This document shows, in pieces, positions 18,752-28,507 of a stretch of DNA of 60,849 bases. The DNA lies in contig CARFUA010000010.1 of NCBI GenBank assembly GCA_948976265.1, positions 1 to 60,849 of the forward strand. The letters are read 5' to 3'. Position 1 is the stretch's first letter. Every line of letters begins with the position of its first letter. The position numbers and the translations under genes are program-made. The notes below the pieces were generated by a model, which was not told the DNA's origin, did no database searches, and worked only from the letters and a program-made list of their open reading frames with translations. The DNA is from an uncultured Clostridia bacterium. GTDB lineage: Bacteria > Bacillota > Clostridia > TANB77 > CAG-508.

Positions 18752-19186
18752 TTATTTTTGATTGGATACTTTTTTGAATTCTACTTGCAATGTATTATCG
18801 GTTAAATATTTACATTTTTTAAACCCTTTTTCCTTGGAAAGAAAATCCTTTATCTGCTTTAATACTTCCTGACTGTAGGGAATTTCTTTTATTGCTTTAT
18901 GCAACTGATACATTGCTGGTGTTTCCTGATAAGACTTACTGTCTTTATAAGGAATATAGCAAAAATCAAAGTTATCATCTAGATTTTCAAAAATCTGAAA
19001 CCCTTCTTTGGTTTGGTAATAGTCCACTTTCAAACCTAACTTCAATATTTTTGCAACAGCTGACAGAATCTTTTGGGCTTGCTTTTCTTGTTCATATCTC
19101 AATCGTTCCTTTTCCTGGAGCTTTTGGAGTCCTTCAAAATATCCTCCAAACTGTCCCCGAAGCCTTTCTTCTACTTCTTTTCTCAT
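18752..19186 (-). CDS. Unknown cytoplasmic protein, 144 aa, foreign-looking, contains in-frame CGG
   Basis: Start ATG 19186 is set by AGGAGG six bases upstream. Charged, partly coiled-coil N-terminus (LRGQFGGYFEGLQKLQEKER) and a mixed C-terminal domain; no family recognised. Codon use is less AT-biased than the neighbours. Codon 10 is CGG (19157-19159), read here as Arg because the zero frame stays open for 134 more codons. If the +1 rule applied, translation would end after a 28-aa peptide. A TTGACA-17-TAAAAA promoter lies at 19228-19256, and its own terminator follows. Confidence 0.6.
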   Translation of the reverse strand: MRKEVEERLRGQFGGYFEGLQKLQEKERLRYEQEKQAQKILSAVAKILKLGLKVDYYQTKEGFQIFENLDDNFDFCYIPYKDSKSYQETPAMYQLHKAIKEIPYSQEVLKQIKDFLSKEKGFKKCKYLTDNTLQVEFKKVSNQK

Positions 19187-19421
19187 AGATTTCCTCCTGC
19201 TCTTTTTTTCCAAAAAACAATATTTTATTTTTATCACATTTTACATAATTTGTCAATCATTATATACAAAATTAGAAATTTCTTTAAAAATACCTAAAAT
19301 TCATTTTAAGCCTTTTTCCTTTCTTCTTGTGTGTTATGTATACTTCTGATTTTTAAACTTGTTCTTGTGGCTTTAAACGCTTTGTCAAAAAGTTTGTTTT
19401 CTGAGCCTATGCATTTTTATG

Positions 19422-19452
19422 CCTCTAAAAAATCCAGAAAAATACGTTAAAT
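19422..19452. repeat. Dispersed non-coding repeat, copy 1
   Basis: CCTCTAAAAAATCCAGAAAA and following bases match 47672-47702 with two differences over 31 bases. Similarity extends weakly on both sides (TTTTTAT before; TTTTTAGTCATTTAT at a distance). Both copies are upstream of minus-strand ORFs that contain in-frame CGG. Confidence 0.6.
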
Positions 19453-19574
19453 TGATTTATTTTACTTTTTAGTCATTTATCATCAAAATTAAAATAAAGT
19501 TGCTTATTTTAGTCCTCACGCTTTTTATTACCTAGAATCATCGATGTAAAGCTCTTTTTTATTGCATAAAAAAT

Positions 19575-19598
19575 CTGTAACCAGTTAACTGATTACAG
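19575..19598 (-). terminator. Terminator after 19607-19783
   Basis: CTGTAA and TTACAG arms with an inner AGTTAACT, followed on the minus strand by a T run. Confidence 0.7.
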
Positions 19599-19606
19599 AC
19601 CACTTT

Positions 19607-19783
19607 TTACTCATGACATTTACAACTATAACTTCCACACATGGATTCATCTTGTGCTCTTCCATCTTGACAATCAGGGCATGCCTGAACTTTAATTTGG
19701 TTTAATTCACAGATATTGTGATTACAATTATTATATTTACAGCTTTCTACTGTACAATTAATTTTTTGATTTTTATCATTCAT
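19607..19783 (-). CDS. DUF1540 Cys-rich protein
   Basis: 58 aa with eight cysteines in the DUF1540 spacing: CTVESCKYNNCNHNIC, then CPDCQDG and CGSYSCKCHE. Probably binds a metal such as zinc. Common in spore-formers, sometimes spore-associated; function unknown. ATG 19783 is preferred over 19798 because GGAGG lies eight bases before it. Confidence 0.85.
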   Translation of the reverse strand: MNDKNQKINCTVESCKYNNCNHNICELNQIKVQACPDCQDGRAQDESMCGSYSCKCHE

Positions 19784-19882
19784 ACTATTATCCTCCATGA
19801 TTTTTATTTTCTGTCTTATCCATTTTTGCTTCTTATTTATAGTATAAACTTTTTTTCAATTTTTAAACTGGGAATTTGGCTA

Positions 19883-21520
19883 TTATTTTTCATAGTCACT
19901 ATAAAATTTATCTCCGACAAAATGAAAATCAATATCTTTCAATTTTTCTAAAAATTCTTCGTATCTTGTAACATATGGAATCGTTTTATCGTTTGAAATT
20001 TGGTAATAATTTCCATAAATTTGCTCAATATTGTCCAACATGACTTGTCCTTGTGTGTTAACCAATTTCCAATTTATTTTGGCAAATCCATAATCATTAA
20101 AATCAATGGCTTCGTTTGTGTTGGCACAAATATACATGCCATAATCTGACAAATACGGATCGATTACATCGTATTCTTGTTCGAAAATAGGCTGAAACTC
20201 CTGATTGATAACAGCATACTTTTCATTTTCCTTTTTGACGATATAATGCTCTTTTGCAACATACATGTCTTGGTAAACATCGGACAAAATATCGCCTTGT
20301 TTATTGATAAAATAAATTGTTTTATTATTATAGTTTCGGATTAATATTTTATTATCTATAAAATCCAAAATTTGTGCTTTTCCTGTCATGGTATTTTTTT
20401 TGCCATATGCTGTGAACCAGCCTTGTTCTTTGGATTTTGTAGTAAAAAATGGAATCGTGCCATCACGATATAAATAGACATATTCTTCATCATAATCTAA
20501 ATTTCCACAATTTAAAGGAACGCGAAGGTTCAAATTTTCCTTTTTTGCCAATTCAAATTTGTCACCTAATCCTAAATTGGATTGGGTAATGATGATGTCA
20601 TATGTGTCATTGTAATCGTATCGATAGGTGTATTCGTCTGACACTTCTTCGTACCTTGGTGCTCTTTGCATACTATCGGTTATTTTTTTGATTTCGGTTT
20701 GCATTTGTCCACCTTGTCCTAGTGTATTTTTGTAAATGTCTTCCAATTCTTTGAATTTAGCTTCATAGTTATCCTCTGCAGATTCAGAACGATAGGACAT
20801 CACTTGTCTTTGATTTTTCAGAATAATTTTAGAAGTTCCATCTTGACAAACTAAAGCAACTTCAAAATCCTTATTGTACACTGTTATTTTAACAAAGGGA
20901 CTCGCATAATCGTACATAAAATCAATTACAATTTCCCCTTTTTGATTGATGTAACCATATTTTCCATCTTTTTTTATATTGATATAAGCATCGGTTATAT
21001 CTAATTCTGTGATGTATTTAAAATAATCAGAAGTATATTTTTGGGTATCTTTATTAGCTTTATTTTTAATGGATTGACCTATATTTCGGTACAAAAAAGT
21101 CGTACCAATCGCTAGCATGATGGCTAGTATGATGAATAATGCAATGGAAATTGCTGTGGTACTGTCTACATCAATGGCTGTATCTTTGATGGTTTGAAAA
21201 ATAATGATTATCCCAGAAATAATTGAAAAACCAGCAATGGCAGGTTTTTGGATGAACCAAAAACTCAAAACAAAAAAACCCAATAAGTAACCTGTTTTCA
21301 TTTTGCTGTTATCTCGATTGTTGCGATATTGAAACACGTCAATTGCTACTATAATGGTTAGTAACACAAAGATTGCTTTTAATAAAATATCTGTTACAAA
21401 CAGCTCTTGCACAGTAAATTCAATTACTTCTTTGGGTATGTATAACGTATAGGCTAGCAAAAGTACGCCAAAAAGGATATTCATACTTCCGATACATAAA
21501 TTAACAATTTTTCCCCTCAT
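19883..21520 (-). CDS. Membrane protein with WG repeats
   Basis: 545 aa. Four or five transmembrane segments occupy residues 1-150, followed by a soluble part with WG-type repeats: KKDGKYGYINQKGEIVIDF, then KYAVINQEFQPIFEQEYDVI and TNEAIDFNDYGFAKINWKLV. WG repeats form propeller-like binding surfaces. Function unknown; a sensor or adhesin-like role is possible. It follows nadD by 10 bases and could be co-transcribed. No CGG codons. Confidence 0.7.
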   Translation of the reverse strand: MRGKIVNLCIGSMNILFGVLLLAYTLYIPKEVIEFTVQELFVTDILLKAIFVLLTIIVAIDVFQYRNNRDNSKMKTGYLLGFFVLSFWFIQKPAIAGFSIISGIIIIFQTIKDTAIDVDSTTAISIALFIILAIMLAIGTTFLYRNIGQSIKNKANKDTQKYTSDYFKYITELDITDAYINIKKDGKYGYINQKGEIVIDFMYDYASPFVKITVYNKDFEVALVCQDGTSKIILKNQRQVMSYRSESAEDNYEAKFKELEDIYKNTLGQGGQMQTEIKKITDSMQRAPRYEEVSDEYTYRYDYNDTYDIIITQSNLGLGDKFELAKKENLNLRVPLNCGNLDYDEEYVYLYRDGTIPFFTTKSKEQGWFTAYGKKNTMTGKAQILDFIDNKILIRNYNNKTIYFINKQGDILSDVYQDMYVAKEHYIVKKENEKYAVINQEFQPIFEQEYDVIDPYLSDYGMYICANTNEAIDFNDYGFAKINWKLVNTQGQVMLDNIEQIYGNYYQISNDKTIPYVTRYEEFLEKLKDIDFHFVGDKFYSDYEK

Positions 21521-21530
21521 TTGTTCCCCT

Positions 21531-22052
21531 TTATTTATATAAATTCTTTTGTCTAATATAGTTTATAATTTGCTTTGGAATTAAATCTTCGATTGCTTCC
21601 CCTTTTTTTATTTTTTCTCTTATTTTACTAGAACTAATATTTTTTAAATCGCCTTTTTCTCTGTCTAATACAATATAATGATATTTTTTCAACAATTCTT
21701 CTGCATTTTTCCATTGACTCATTTGATGATAATTATCGCTCCCCATGATAAAAAATCTTTCTGCATTTGGAAATGTTTTATCAATGATTTGAAATGTATC
21801 AATTGCACACATTTTTCTGTCTTGGTTGGAAATATTTAAAATTTCCATTTTCTCTTCTACTTCAAATGCCAATTCTAGCATTCTGATTCGATGCTCTAAA
21901 GCAATTAAATCTTTCTTTTCATACAAATCTCCCATTGGCACAAAATAAACTTTTTCTAAATTTTCTTTTTCTATTACTTGCTTAATCAACTCTAAATGCG
22001 CATTTGTAACAGGATTAAAACATCCACCAAAAAAACCAATTCGATTACTCAC
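21531..22052 (-). CDS. nadD: Nicotinate-nucleotide adenylyltransferase-like nucleotidyltransferase
   Basis: 173 aa. The nucleotidyltransferase motif GFFGGCFNPVTNAHLELI, a central FIMGSDNYHQMSQWK and the C-terminal ISSSKIREKIKKGE identify the NadD/CoaD superfamily; overall resemblance is to NadD, which makes NaAD from NaMN and ATP. It is slightly shorter than usual (about 200 aa). It directly abuts tmk, with no spacer. Confidence 0.8.
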   Translation of the reverse strand: MSNRIGFFGGCFNPVTNAHLELIKQVIEKENLEKVYFVPMGDLYEKKDLIALEHRIRMLELAFEVEEKMEILNISNQDRKMCAIDTFQIIDKTFPNAERFFIMGSDNYHQMSQWKNAEELLKKYHYIVLDREKGDLKNISSSKIREKIKKGEAIEDLIPKQIINYIRQKNLYK

Positions 22053-22727
22053 TTAAACGATAGACCTCTTTACTTCTTTATAAATTTCTTCATGAATTTC
22101 TTCTACTGTTTTTAACTTTCCATTTGGAGCACACTCGATTTCATACCAGCCATATTTCTGGGAAACGCTACAAGCGGCTCTATAGCTTTCTTCTAAGTGT
22201 TTACTATTTCTTTCGTGAATATCTTTTTCTTGGGTATGTGAAAATTTATTTTCTCTGTTTTTCATTAATTCTTGCGCAATTGCCGTTGGCATGTTTAAGA
22301 AAAAAACTTCGGTTGGTTTTGGAATGCCATATAAATTAAATTCCAAATCAAATAACCAATTGATGAATTTTTCTCTTTCTTCTTCTTTTTCTATTTTCCC
22401 TGCTTGGTGAACCATATTGGCGGTTGTATAACGGTCAGCTAGTATAATTCCGCCATTTTGGTAATATTCTTCAAACTCTTTTTTATACGTTGCATAACGA
22501 TCTGCTGCATAAAAAGTGGAAGCAATATACGGACTTATCTGTTTTGGATCTTCTCCAAATTCGCCAGACAAATACATTTTCACCAAACTAGAAGACGGAC
22601 TTTCATAATTGGGAAACGAAACAACTTTATATTTTACATTATCTTCTGTTAAACGATTTTGTAATTTTTCAAATTGCGTTTGTTTGCCACTTCCATCTGT
22701 TCCATCGATTACAAATAATTTTCCCAT
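22053..22727 (-). CDS. tmk: Thymidylate kinase
   Basis: 224 aa. The P-loop is GTDGSGKQTQFEKL (residues 8-21); DRYTTANMVHQAGK is the DRY/TMP-binding region, and a lid region follows. It phosphorylates dTMP to dTDP. The end adjoins nadD and the start is 9 bases after metG, forming a metG-tmk-nadD transcript. Confidence 0.93.
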   Translation of the reverse strand: MGKLFVIDGTDGSGKQTQFEKLQNRLTEDNVKYKVVSFPNYESPSSSLVKMYLSGEFGEDPKQISPYIASTFYAADRYATYKKEFEEYYQNGGIILADRYTTANMVHQAGKIEKEEEREKFINWLFDLEFNLYGIPKPTEVFFLNMPTAIAQELMKNRENKFSHTQEKDIHERNSKHLEESYRAACSVSQKYGWYEIECAPNGKLKTVEEIHEEIYKEVKRSIV

Positions 22728-22736
22728 AATTTTCTC

Positions 22737-24317
22737 CTATACATTCATCGCATTTTTGATATATTCTATTTCTGTTTCTACGTCTAATCTCATAAAAAGA
22801 GGTTCCCCTTTTTCAATCACTTTGATGCCATTTGGTAAACCATGTTCTTCTTTTAGTGTATTCCATTGTTTCAAATTTTCTTCTTTGATGCCTAATTGAT
22901 GGAAGATGCTATCTGATGTATTTTTCATAAATGGTCTAATCAAAATCGCAATTTTTCTCAAACTTTCTACCAAATGATACATCACAACCGCCAAACGTTC
23001 GGTTTGTTCTTCTTTTGCTAAAGTCCAAGGCGCTGTTTCATCAATGTATTTATTGGTTCTAGCAATCACATTCCAAATTTCTGGAATCGCTTCACATACT
23101 TTGTATTCGTCCATTTTATTTTCAATCATTTTGATTTGTGATTTTGTATATTCATGTAGTGTTTTCTCTAGCTCATTTTCAACAGATACATCGGCTACAA
23201 TTTTTCCATTAAAATATTTGTTGACCATTCCAATGGTTCGATTTAAAAGATTTCCTAAATCATTACACAAATCATAATTGAATCGTTCAATAAAAGATTC
23301 TGGTGTGAACATCGAATCTTGTCCAAAAGACAATTCTCTTAACAAATAATATTTTGTAGCGTCTAATCCATAACGTTCAATTAAAGTTTCTGGATAAATG
23401 ACATTTCCTTTGGATTTTGACATTTTCCCATCTTTCATCACAATATAGCCATGCGCATAAATTTGTTTTGGCATTTCCAATCCCAATGCCATTAAGAAAA
23501 TTGGCCAATAAATACCATGAAATCGGATAATATCTTTTCCCACAATTTGAAAATCCGCTGGCCAATATTTTTGAAATAATGCATCATCTTCTGATAAATA
23601 GCCAAGTGCTGTAATATAGTTGGTTAAGGCATCTACCCAAACATATAAAACATGTTTTGGGTCATTTGGCATTTTAATTCCCCAATCAAAAGTCGTTCGG
23701 CTAATACATAAATCTTCCAAACCAGGTTTAATGAAATTGCCAAATATTTCGTTTTTGCGAAATGCAGGTTGAATAAAATCAGGATTTTTATCGTAAAACG
23801 CAATCAAACGTTCTTGATATTTTTTCATATTAAAAAAGTAGGATTCTTCCTTCATTTTTTTCACTTCTCTGCCACAATCCGGACATTTCCCATCCACCAA
23901 TTGCGTTTCCGTAAAATACGTTTCACAAGGCATACAATACCAACCTTCGTATTGGTCTTTGTAAATATCGCCATTTTCTAAAAATTGGTTAACAATTTTT
24001 TTCACAGCTTTTTCGTGACGTTCTTCGGTGGTTCGAATAAAATCGTCGTATTCAATTTCCATTAATTTCCATAATTTCTTGGCTTCTGTTGCCATTAAAT
24101 CCACATGCTCTTGTGGCGTTTTTCCATTTTTTTCGGCAACGGATTGAATTTTTTGACCGTGTTCATCCAAACCCGTTAGAAGATACGCATCATAACCTCT
24201 TAATTTTTTATACTGTTTGACGGTATCTGCTAAGGTTGTTGTATATGCCGTTCCAATATGAAATTTACCATTTGGGTAATAAATGGGGGTTGTTACATAG
24301 AATTTTTGATTTTCCAT
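22737..24317 (-). CDS. metG: Methionyl-tRNA synthetase
   Basis: Charges tRNA-Met. 526 aa from ATG 24317 (an in-frame ATG at 24326 also exists). HIGT (FHIGTAYTT), a zinc knuckle with four cysteines (CMPC...CPDC), the KMSKS loop (GKMSKSKGNVIYP) and an anticodon-binding helix bundle at the C-terminus are present. The appended EMAP-like tRNA-binding domain of longer homologues is absent. No CGG codons in the gene. Confidence 0.96.
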   Translation of the reverse strand: MENQKFYVTTPIYYPNGKFHIGTAYTTTLADTVKQYKKLRGYDAYLLTGLDEHGQKIQSVAEKNGKTPQEHVDLMATEAKKLWKLMEIEYDDFIRTTEERHEKAVKKIVNQFLENGDIYKDQYEGWYCMPCETYFTETQLVDGKCPDCGREVKKMKEESYFFNMKKYQERLIAFYDKNPDFIQPAFRKNEIFGNFIKPGLEDLCISRTTFDWGIKMPNDPKHVLYVWVDALTNYITALGYLSEDDALFQKYWPADFQIVGKDIIRFHGIYWPIFLMALGLEMPKQIYAHGYIVMKDGKMSKSKGNVIYPETLIERYGLDATKYYLLRELSFGQDSMFTPESFIERFNYDLCNDLGNLLNRTIGMVNKYFNGKIVADVSVENELEKTLHEYTKSQIKMIENKMDEYKVCEAIPEIWNVIARTNKYIDETAPWTLAKEEQTERLAVVMYHLVESLRKIAILIRPFMKNTSDSIFHQLGIKEENLKQWNTLKEEHGLPNGIKVIEKGEPLFMRLDVETEIEYIKNAMNV

Positions 24318-24338
24318 TTCTCTCATCCTCTCTTATCT

Positions 24339-24668
24339 TTATAGCTTGTCCCAGAACCATGAAAGAACATCACTATAGCTTTTTAGGTTTTTATTTTTTG
24401 CCACAATATCATCAATCCATAAATAGGTTATAAATCCTAAAAATAGTAAAATCAAATCGGCTGCGATTGAAAAATAAAATGGCGAGGTATTCATCGGATA
24501 TTTATCCACCCCAATCGTATGATAAATCAATAGTCCTAAACTATAAACAACAATCAAAATTGGCAATTGGGGTAATTCCAATTTCCTTCCTAATATGATT
24601 AACGCTGTTGTAATTAACGTTAATATTAATAATATTATTGGGTTGGATGTAAAAAATACATTTTCCAT
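24339..24668 (-). CDS. Small integral membrane protein, unknown
   Basis: 109 aa with three hydrophobic segments (about residues 8-27, 33-52 and 66-88) and a charged tail (DDIVAKNKNLKSYS). No family recognised. GGAGG ribosome site; 12 bases upstream of metG on the same strand. Confidence 0.6.
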   Translation of the reverse strand: MENVFFTSNPIILLILTLITTALIILGRKLELPQLPILIVVYSLGLLIYHTIGVDKYPMNTSPFYFSIAADLILLFLGFITYLWIDDIVAKNKNLKSYSDVLSWFWDKL

Positions 24669-24699
24669 AATTTCCTCCTTTGTTTTTTTAAATTAATTT

Positions 24700-26022
24700 T
24701 TATTCATGATAGCGCTTTCCTGGTACTTTTGGTCTACCTCTATCATCGATTTCGTCTTCTTCCGTTTCTTGTTCGATTTGACCTTGTGTTCTTTCATCGA
24801 TTGCCAAATTGATGGCTTGTACATCGCTTAGCTCAATATTGTATTTTTTCGCAATTTGTGCATTATTATGATTAAATCGCTCATTTGCTTGAACATATAA
24901 ATTCACCTTTTGAGCATCATTTAAAAACGGTGTTTCTTCTATTTTATAAAGTTCCTGTGAATTTTTTTCCAATTCTTGTTGCACTTCACGTTTATAATTT
25001 TCTAAATCTTCAATGGAAACTTTTAAATTTTCTTCTAATTTTTCTTGAATAACAAGCCCTTGACTGTCGGTATATTCAAAATATTGTTCTTCATCATCAA
25101 TTTCTAGTGGTTGAATCATGGTGCCATTTTTTGAATTTTGCATTCTTGCTCCTATTACTTTATCGATTTTGTCATCACGATTTCCTGGTATAATTAGTTT
25201 GCCGTCTTGAAAAACCAAATATTTATCGGTTTGTTTTGCATAATCGTTGACTTTAATAATGGTAACCGACCCACCATTTCGATTAATCATTGGTTCATCT
25301 ATTTTATCAGCAGCTTCACTTGCTTTGGTATCAACTACTGCTTTGGGTACTGTAATTCCAGCCATAATACAATATTTCACAACGTGTTCTGGCAAATTTG
25401 CTTGTTTTACTTCTTCTTTTTTCTGTTCTTCCTCTGAAACTTTCGATTTGGTTTTATCTTCTAAACGCTGTCTATTTTCTTTTGGAATTCCATTTTCTTC
25501 ATTGGTTTCATCAATTTTTTGGTCCCTTATTTTTTCCAACTGAGGCAACTTTTTTTCAATTATAAGTGCTAAATCAAATTTTGCCAATTCCTCCAAATCT
25601 TCTAAATTTTGAAAAATCGCATCTATAATTTCATCTTGTTTTTCCAGTTCTAATGCTCCAATTCCTAATCTTTCAACAATTCTTTCCTTAGTTTTCCCAG
25701 AAACCCTAAAGTTATGATTTTCTAAGTTATAATATCCCAATTCTCCTTCTGGAATTTCTCCTTTTTCTTGTGTGTTAATCATAATTGCTAAATTTTTTTC
25801 CGAATCCACCACAGCAAAAATTCTTTGTAAGTCTTCCATTCTTCCATTTTCTGTTATTGGGGAACGCTCAATTTGCATAAATTCTGCCACATTACAAACT
25901 TGAATTTGTGCCAATAAAGTTTCGTCTATTTCATATTTTTTAAATACTTCTTGATATTTTGCCCACAGATTTTCCTTCAAATATTTTGCTATTTCTGGAT
26001 TACGTTCATAATTTTTATCCAT
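24700..26022 (-). CDS. Unknown acidic cytoplasmic protein, 440 aa
   Basis: No signal peptide or membrane segment. Rich in Glu, Lys and Gln, with a long helical region (about 160-210) and a central segment including IKVNDYAKQTDKYLVFQDGK. It ends RGRPKVPGKRYHE. I do not recognise a domain. It sits between glmM and the metG group with 12-base and 31-base spacings. No CGG codons, so codon use is like the core genome. Confidence 0.6.
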   Translation of the reverse strand: MDKNYERNPEIAKYLKENLWAKYQEVFKKYEIDETLLAQIQVCNVAEFMQIERSPITENGRMEDLQRIFAVVDSEKNLAIMINTQEKGEIPEGELGYYNLENHNFRVSGKTKERIVERLGIGALELEKQDEIIDAIFQNLEDLEELAKFDLALIIEKKLPQLEKIRDQKIDETNEENGIPKENRQRLEDKTKSKVSEEEQKKEEVKQANLPEHVVKYCIMAGITVPKAVVDTKASEAADKIDEPMINRNGGSVTIIKVNDYAKQTDKYLVFQDGKLIIPGNRDDKIDKVIGARMQNSKNGTMIQPLEIDDEEQYFEYTDSQGLVIQEKLEENLKVSIEDLENYKREVQQELEKNSQELYKIEETPFLNDAQKVNLYVQANERFNHNNAQIAKKYNIELSDVQAINLAIDERTQGQIEQETEEDEIDDRGRPKVPGKRYHE

Positions 26023-26034
26023 GAATTTCCCTCT

Positions 26035-27390
26035 TTATTTTAATTTTTTTTCTATTAAGTCCGCTAATTCCTGTGCCTTTTGTGTAATATATTCTTGGTT
26101 TTCACCTTCAATCATAATTCTTATTTTTGGTTCTGTGCCAGAAGGGCGAATCAAAACTCTGCCATTTCCTGAAAACTCTTTTTCTAATTCAGCCATTTTT
26201 TGTTTAATTTCTACATCGGTTTCGTAATCATATTTTTTATCACTGGAAACTTTGCTATTTACCAATACTTGTGGATATATTTTCACAATTTTTCGCATTT
26301 CTGACGCTTTTTTCTTTTTTTGTAATATGGCTCGAATCAGCATTAATGAAGTCAACATTCCATCACCTGTTGGATTGTAATCTAGTAAAATGACGTGCCC
26401 TGATTGTTCACCACCTAGATTATAACCGTTTTTCAGCATTTTTTCTAAAACGTAACGGTCTCCTACTTTCGTTGAAACCAAGTCAATGTTATTCGCTTCA
26501 CCATATTTTTTTAAGCCGAGATTACTCATCACAGTAACCACTAAGGTATTTTGTTTTAGCTGATTTTGTTCTTTCAAATGTTCTGCTAAAATTGCCATAA
26601 TAATGTCTCCATCTATTGTTTCGCCATTTTCATCTACAGCTAAACAACGGTCACCATCCCCATCATAGGCAATTCCTAAATCAAATCCGTTTTTCTTAAC
26701 GTATTCTGAAATTGTTTCTAAACATGTCGAACCGCATTTTTCATTAATATTGACTCCATTTGGATGATGATTGATGATTTCAAAATCAACTCCCAATTCC
26801 GTAAAAACCATTTCTGCTACTTGTGAAGTTGCGCCATTGGCAGTATCAATGGCTACTTTCAACGGACAATTTCTTAATTCATCGCCAAAAATATCTTTGA
26901 AAAATTGAATATATTCTACTACATATTTACTGCTATCTTCCGAAATTCCAATTTTATCTCCCACCGCCATCAAGGTAGACAATTTCTCTGAATCAATGAT
27001 TTCCTCGATTTCTTCTTCAATTTCATCTGGAATTTTCATGCCTTGATTGCTAAAATATTTAATTCCATTAAACTCAAATGTATTATGTGAAGCAGAAATA
27101 ACTACACTTGCATCGGCTTTTAGTTTTTTAGTCAAATAAGCAACTGCTGGTGTTGGCATAACACCAAGTAATTTCACATTCGCACCATAGCTTAAAAAGC
27201 CAGCTGTCATGGCACTTTCAATTAGTGTTCCTGAAATTCTTGTATCACGACCAATTAAAATCGTAGGTACATGATTTGAATGTTTGGTCAAAACATGCGC
27301 TCCTGCTTTTGCGACACGAAATACCAAATCTGGTGTTAATTCCAAATTAGCAATTCTTCTGATTCCATCTGTTCCAAAATATTTTCTCAA
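26035..27390 (-). CDS. glmM: Phosphoglucosamine mutase
   Basis: Interconverts glucosamine-6-P and glucosamine-1-P for UDP-GlcNAc. 451 aa. N-terminal YFGTDGIRRIANLELTP, the phosphoserine loop VVISASHNTFEFNGIKYF, the Mg-binding AYDGDGDRCLAVDE, the sugar loop GGEQSGHVILLDY and the phosphate loop RPSGTEPKIRIMIEG are all present. With yvcK and cdaA elsewhere in the window, all three elements of the known c-di-AMP/amino-sugar control circuit are here. No CGG. Confidence 0.96.
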   Translation of the reverse strand: MRKYFGTDGIRRIANLELTPDLVFRVAKAGAHVLTKHSNHVPTILIGRDTRISGTLIESAMTAGFLSYGANVKLLGVMPTPAVAYLTKKLKADASVVISASHNTFEFNGIKYFSNQGMKIPDEIEEEIEEIIDSEKLSTLMAVGDKIGISEDSSKYVVEYIQFFKDIFGDELRNCPLKVAIDTANGATSQVAEMVFTELGVDFEIINHHPNGVNINEKCGSTCLETISEYVKKNGFDLGIAYDGDGDRCLAVDENGETIDGDIIMAILAEHLKEQNQLKQNTLVVTVMSNLGLKKYGEANNIDLVSTKVGDRYVLEKMLKNGYNLGGEQSGHVILLDYNPTGDGMLTSLMLIRAILQKKKKASEMRKIVKIYPQVLVNSKVSSDKKYDYETDVEIKQKMAELEKEFSGNGRVLIRPSGTEPKIRIMIEGENQEYITQKAQELADLIEKKLK

Positions 27391-27541
27391 AATATTCCCC
27401 TTTCATTTCTTTAAACTTTATTTTATATATTATATCTATATCTTAATAGAATTTCAACAATTTTGTGATATTTTTTCAAAAAAATTTATTGCTCCCTAAA
27501 AATAGGGACGATAAATTTCTTCTCTAATTCCAAAATTTCAT

Positions 27542-27570
27542 TTTACATTTATGATTTTCTATGATATAAT
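27542..27570 (+). promoter_or_regulatory. Promoter of DUF4364 gene
   Basis: TTTACA (27542-27547), 17-base spacer, TATAAT (27565-27570). Confidence 0.75.
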
Positions 27571-27601
27571 ACAAAAAAACAATCTAGGAGGTGCTTAGAA
27601 T

Positions 27602-28132
27602 TTGAAATCCGATTTGGAACATCCAACAACCCTTGCAGAAGATAAAATATTAATTTTATACATTCTAAAAAAAGCCAACAAACCGCTTTCCCACAAGGAA
27701 CTGTTAGAATTAACGCTGGCTGTTGCAGACATTAATTATTTTTACTTTGAGCAATTCCTAAGTGACTTACTCGAAGACCACTATATTGCACAATCCACTC
27801 AAAATTTCGATTTATATGAACTAACCGACGCAGGTTCCCAAAGTTTAGCCTTAACCTTAGACTTGATTCCTGGCATCGCAAAATTGAAAATTGATCGTCA
27901 ATTTAAAGAAAATTTTGATTCCATCCAAGATAAATTTTCCATTTCCGCTGAATATACTCCTATTTCGGAAAAAGAATTTATTGTTACTTGTAAAATTATT
28001 GAAAATCATACCGATATTTTTAAATTGGAAACTTATGTTGGTTCGAAAGAACAAGCGCGTCAAATTGTCAACCAATGGAATAAAAACGCTTCTGATATTT
28101 ACCCTCAAATTTTAAATCTTTTGGCAAATTAA
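27602..28132 (+). CDS. DUF4364 family protein (winged-helix-like)
   Basis: 176 aa starting at TTG 27602; AGGAGG ten bases upstream decides it, and no ATG fits. N-terminal winged-helix-like region (KILILYILKKANKPLSHKEL, FYFEQFLSDLLEDHYI), followed by an alpha/beta domain ending QARQIVNQWNKNASDIYP. Members are widespread in Clostridia and suspected to be transcription regulators; role unknown. Strong promoter upstream and terminator downstream: a single-gene unit. Confidence 0.8.
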   Translation: MKSDLEHPTTLAEDKILILYILKKANKPLSHKELLELTLAVADINYFYFEQFLSDLLEDHYIAQSTQNFDLYELTDAGSQSLALTLDLIPGIAKLKIDRQFKENFDSIQDKFSISAEYTPISEKEFIVTCKIIENHTDIFKLETYVGSKEQARQIVNQWNKNASDIYPQILNLLAN

Positions 28133-28169
28133 AAAGCCACCTGTTTTCTCTTAAACTCGGTGGCTTTTT
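28131..28169. terminator. Bidirectional terminator
   Basis: AAAAAGCCACC and GGTGGCTTTTT between the DUF4364 gene and 28172-28429. Confidence 0.85.
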
Positions 28170-28171
28170 GG

Positions 28172-28429
28172 CTATACTCCCCAAAACATCAAAATAAGAC
28201 TTGGTAATATGATGATGAAACAAAAAATAACAATCATCAAGCTTATCCAGAAAATTATCTTGATGCTTCCCCATATTCCATGCCAACTTATCAACTTTCG
28301 CAATCCAGCAATCACAAAAATGATAAAAATGACATCTACAATGGTTCCTACGAGCCGCCATAAAATAGCTGGCAGCAATATCTTAAGTACAAAGCTCAAA
28401 AATAAAATCAGAACAATCCAAAATAACAT
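28172..28429 (-). CDS. Small membrane protein, 85 aa, contains in-frame CGG
   Basis: Start ATG 28429 after AAAGGAG. Three hydrophobic segments with a short basic loop (GLRKLISWHGIWG). No family recognised. Codon 25 is CGG (28355-28357), within LWRLVG; under the +1 rule it would end two codons later. Either a foreign gene, a gene that tolerates truncation, or an exception to the rule. Confidence 0.5.
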   Translation of the reverse strand: MLFWIVLILFLSFVLKILLPAILWRLVGTIVDVIFIIFVIAGLRKLISWHGIWGSIKIIFWISLMIVIFCFIIILPSLILMFWGV

Positions 28430-28507
28430 AGGAATTCTCCTTTCTGTTTTTTGTAAACTTCCAGTATCTTCTTTCATTATAGCACAATTTGCCTTTATTT
28501 TCAAGTC

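Larger units (their letters stand above)
19187..19606. other. Gene-poor gap upstream of the foreign ORF
   Basis: Apart from the promoter (19228-19256), the repeat at 19422-19452 and the terminator of 19607-19783, no coding potential is seen. The stretch at about 19330-19560 may be a long leader or a decayed insertion. Confidence 0.5.

Noticed and set aside
28068..28361. Minus-strand ORF of 97 codons overlapping the DUF4364 end
   Set aside because: Shadow frame: lies over a terminator and a better small membrane-protein gene with a ribosome site.
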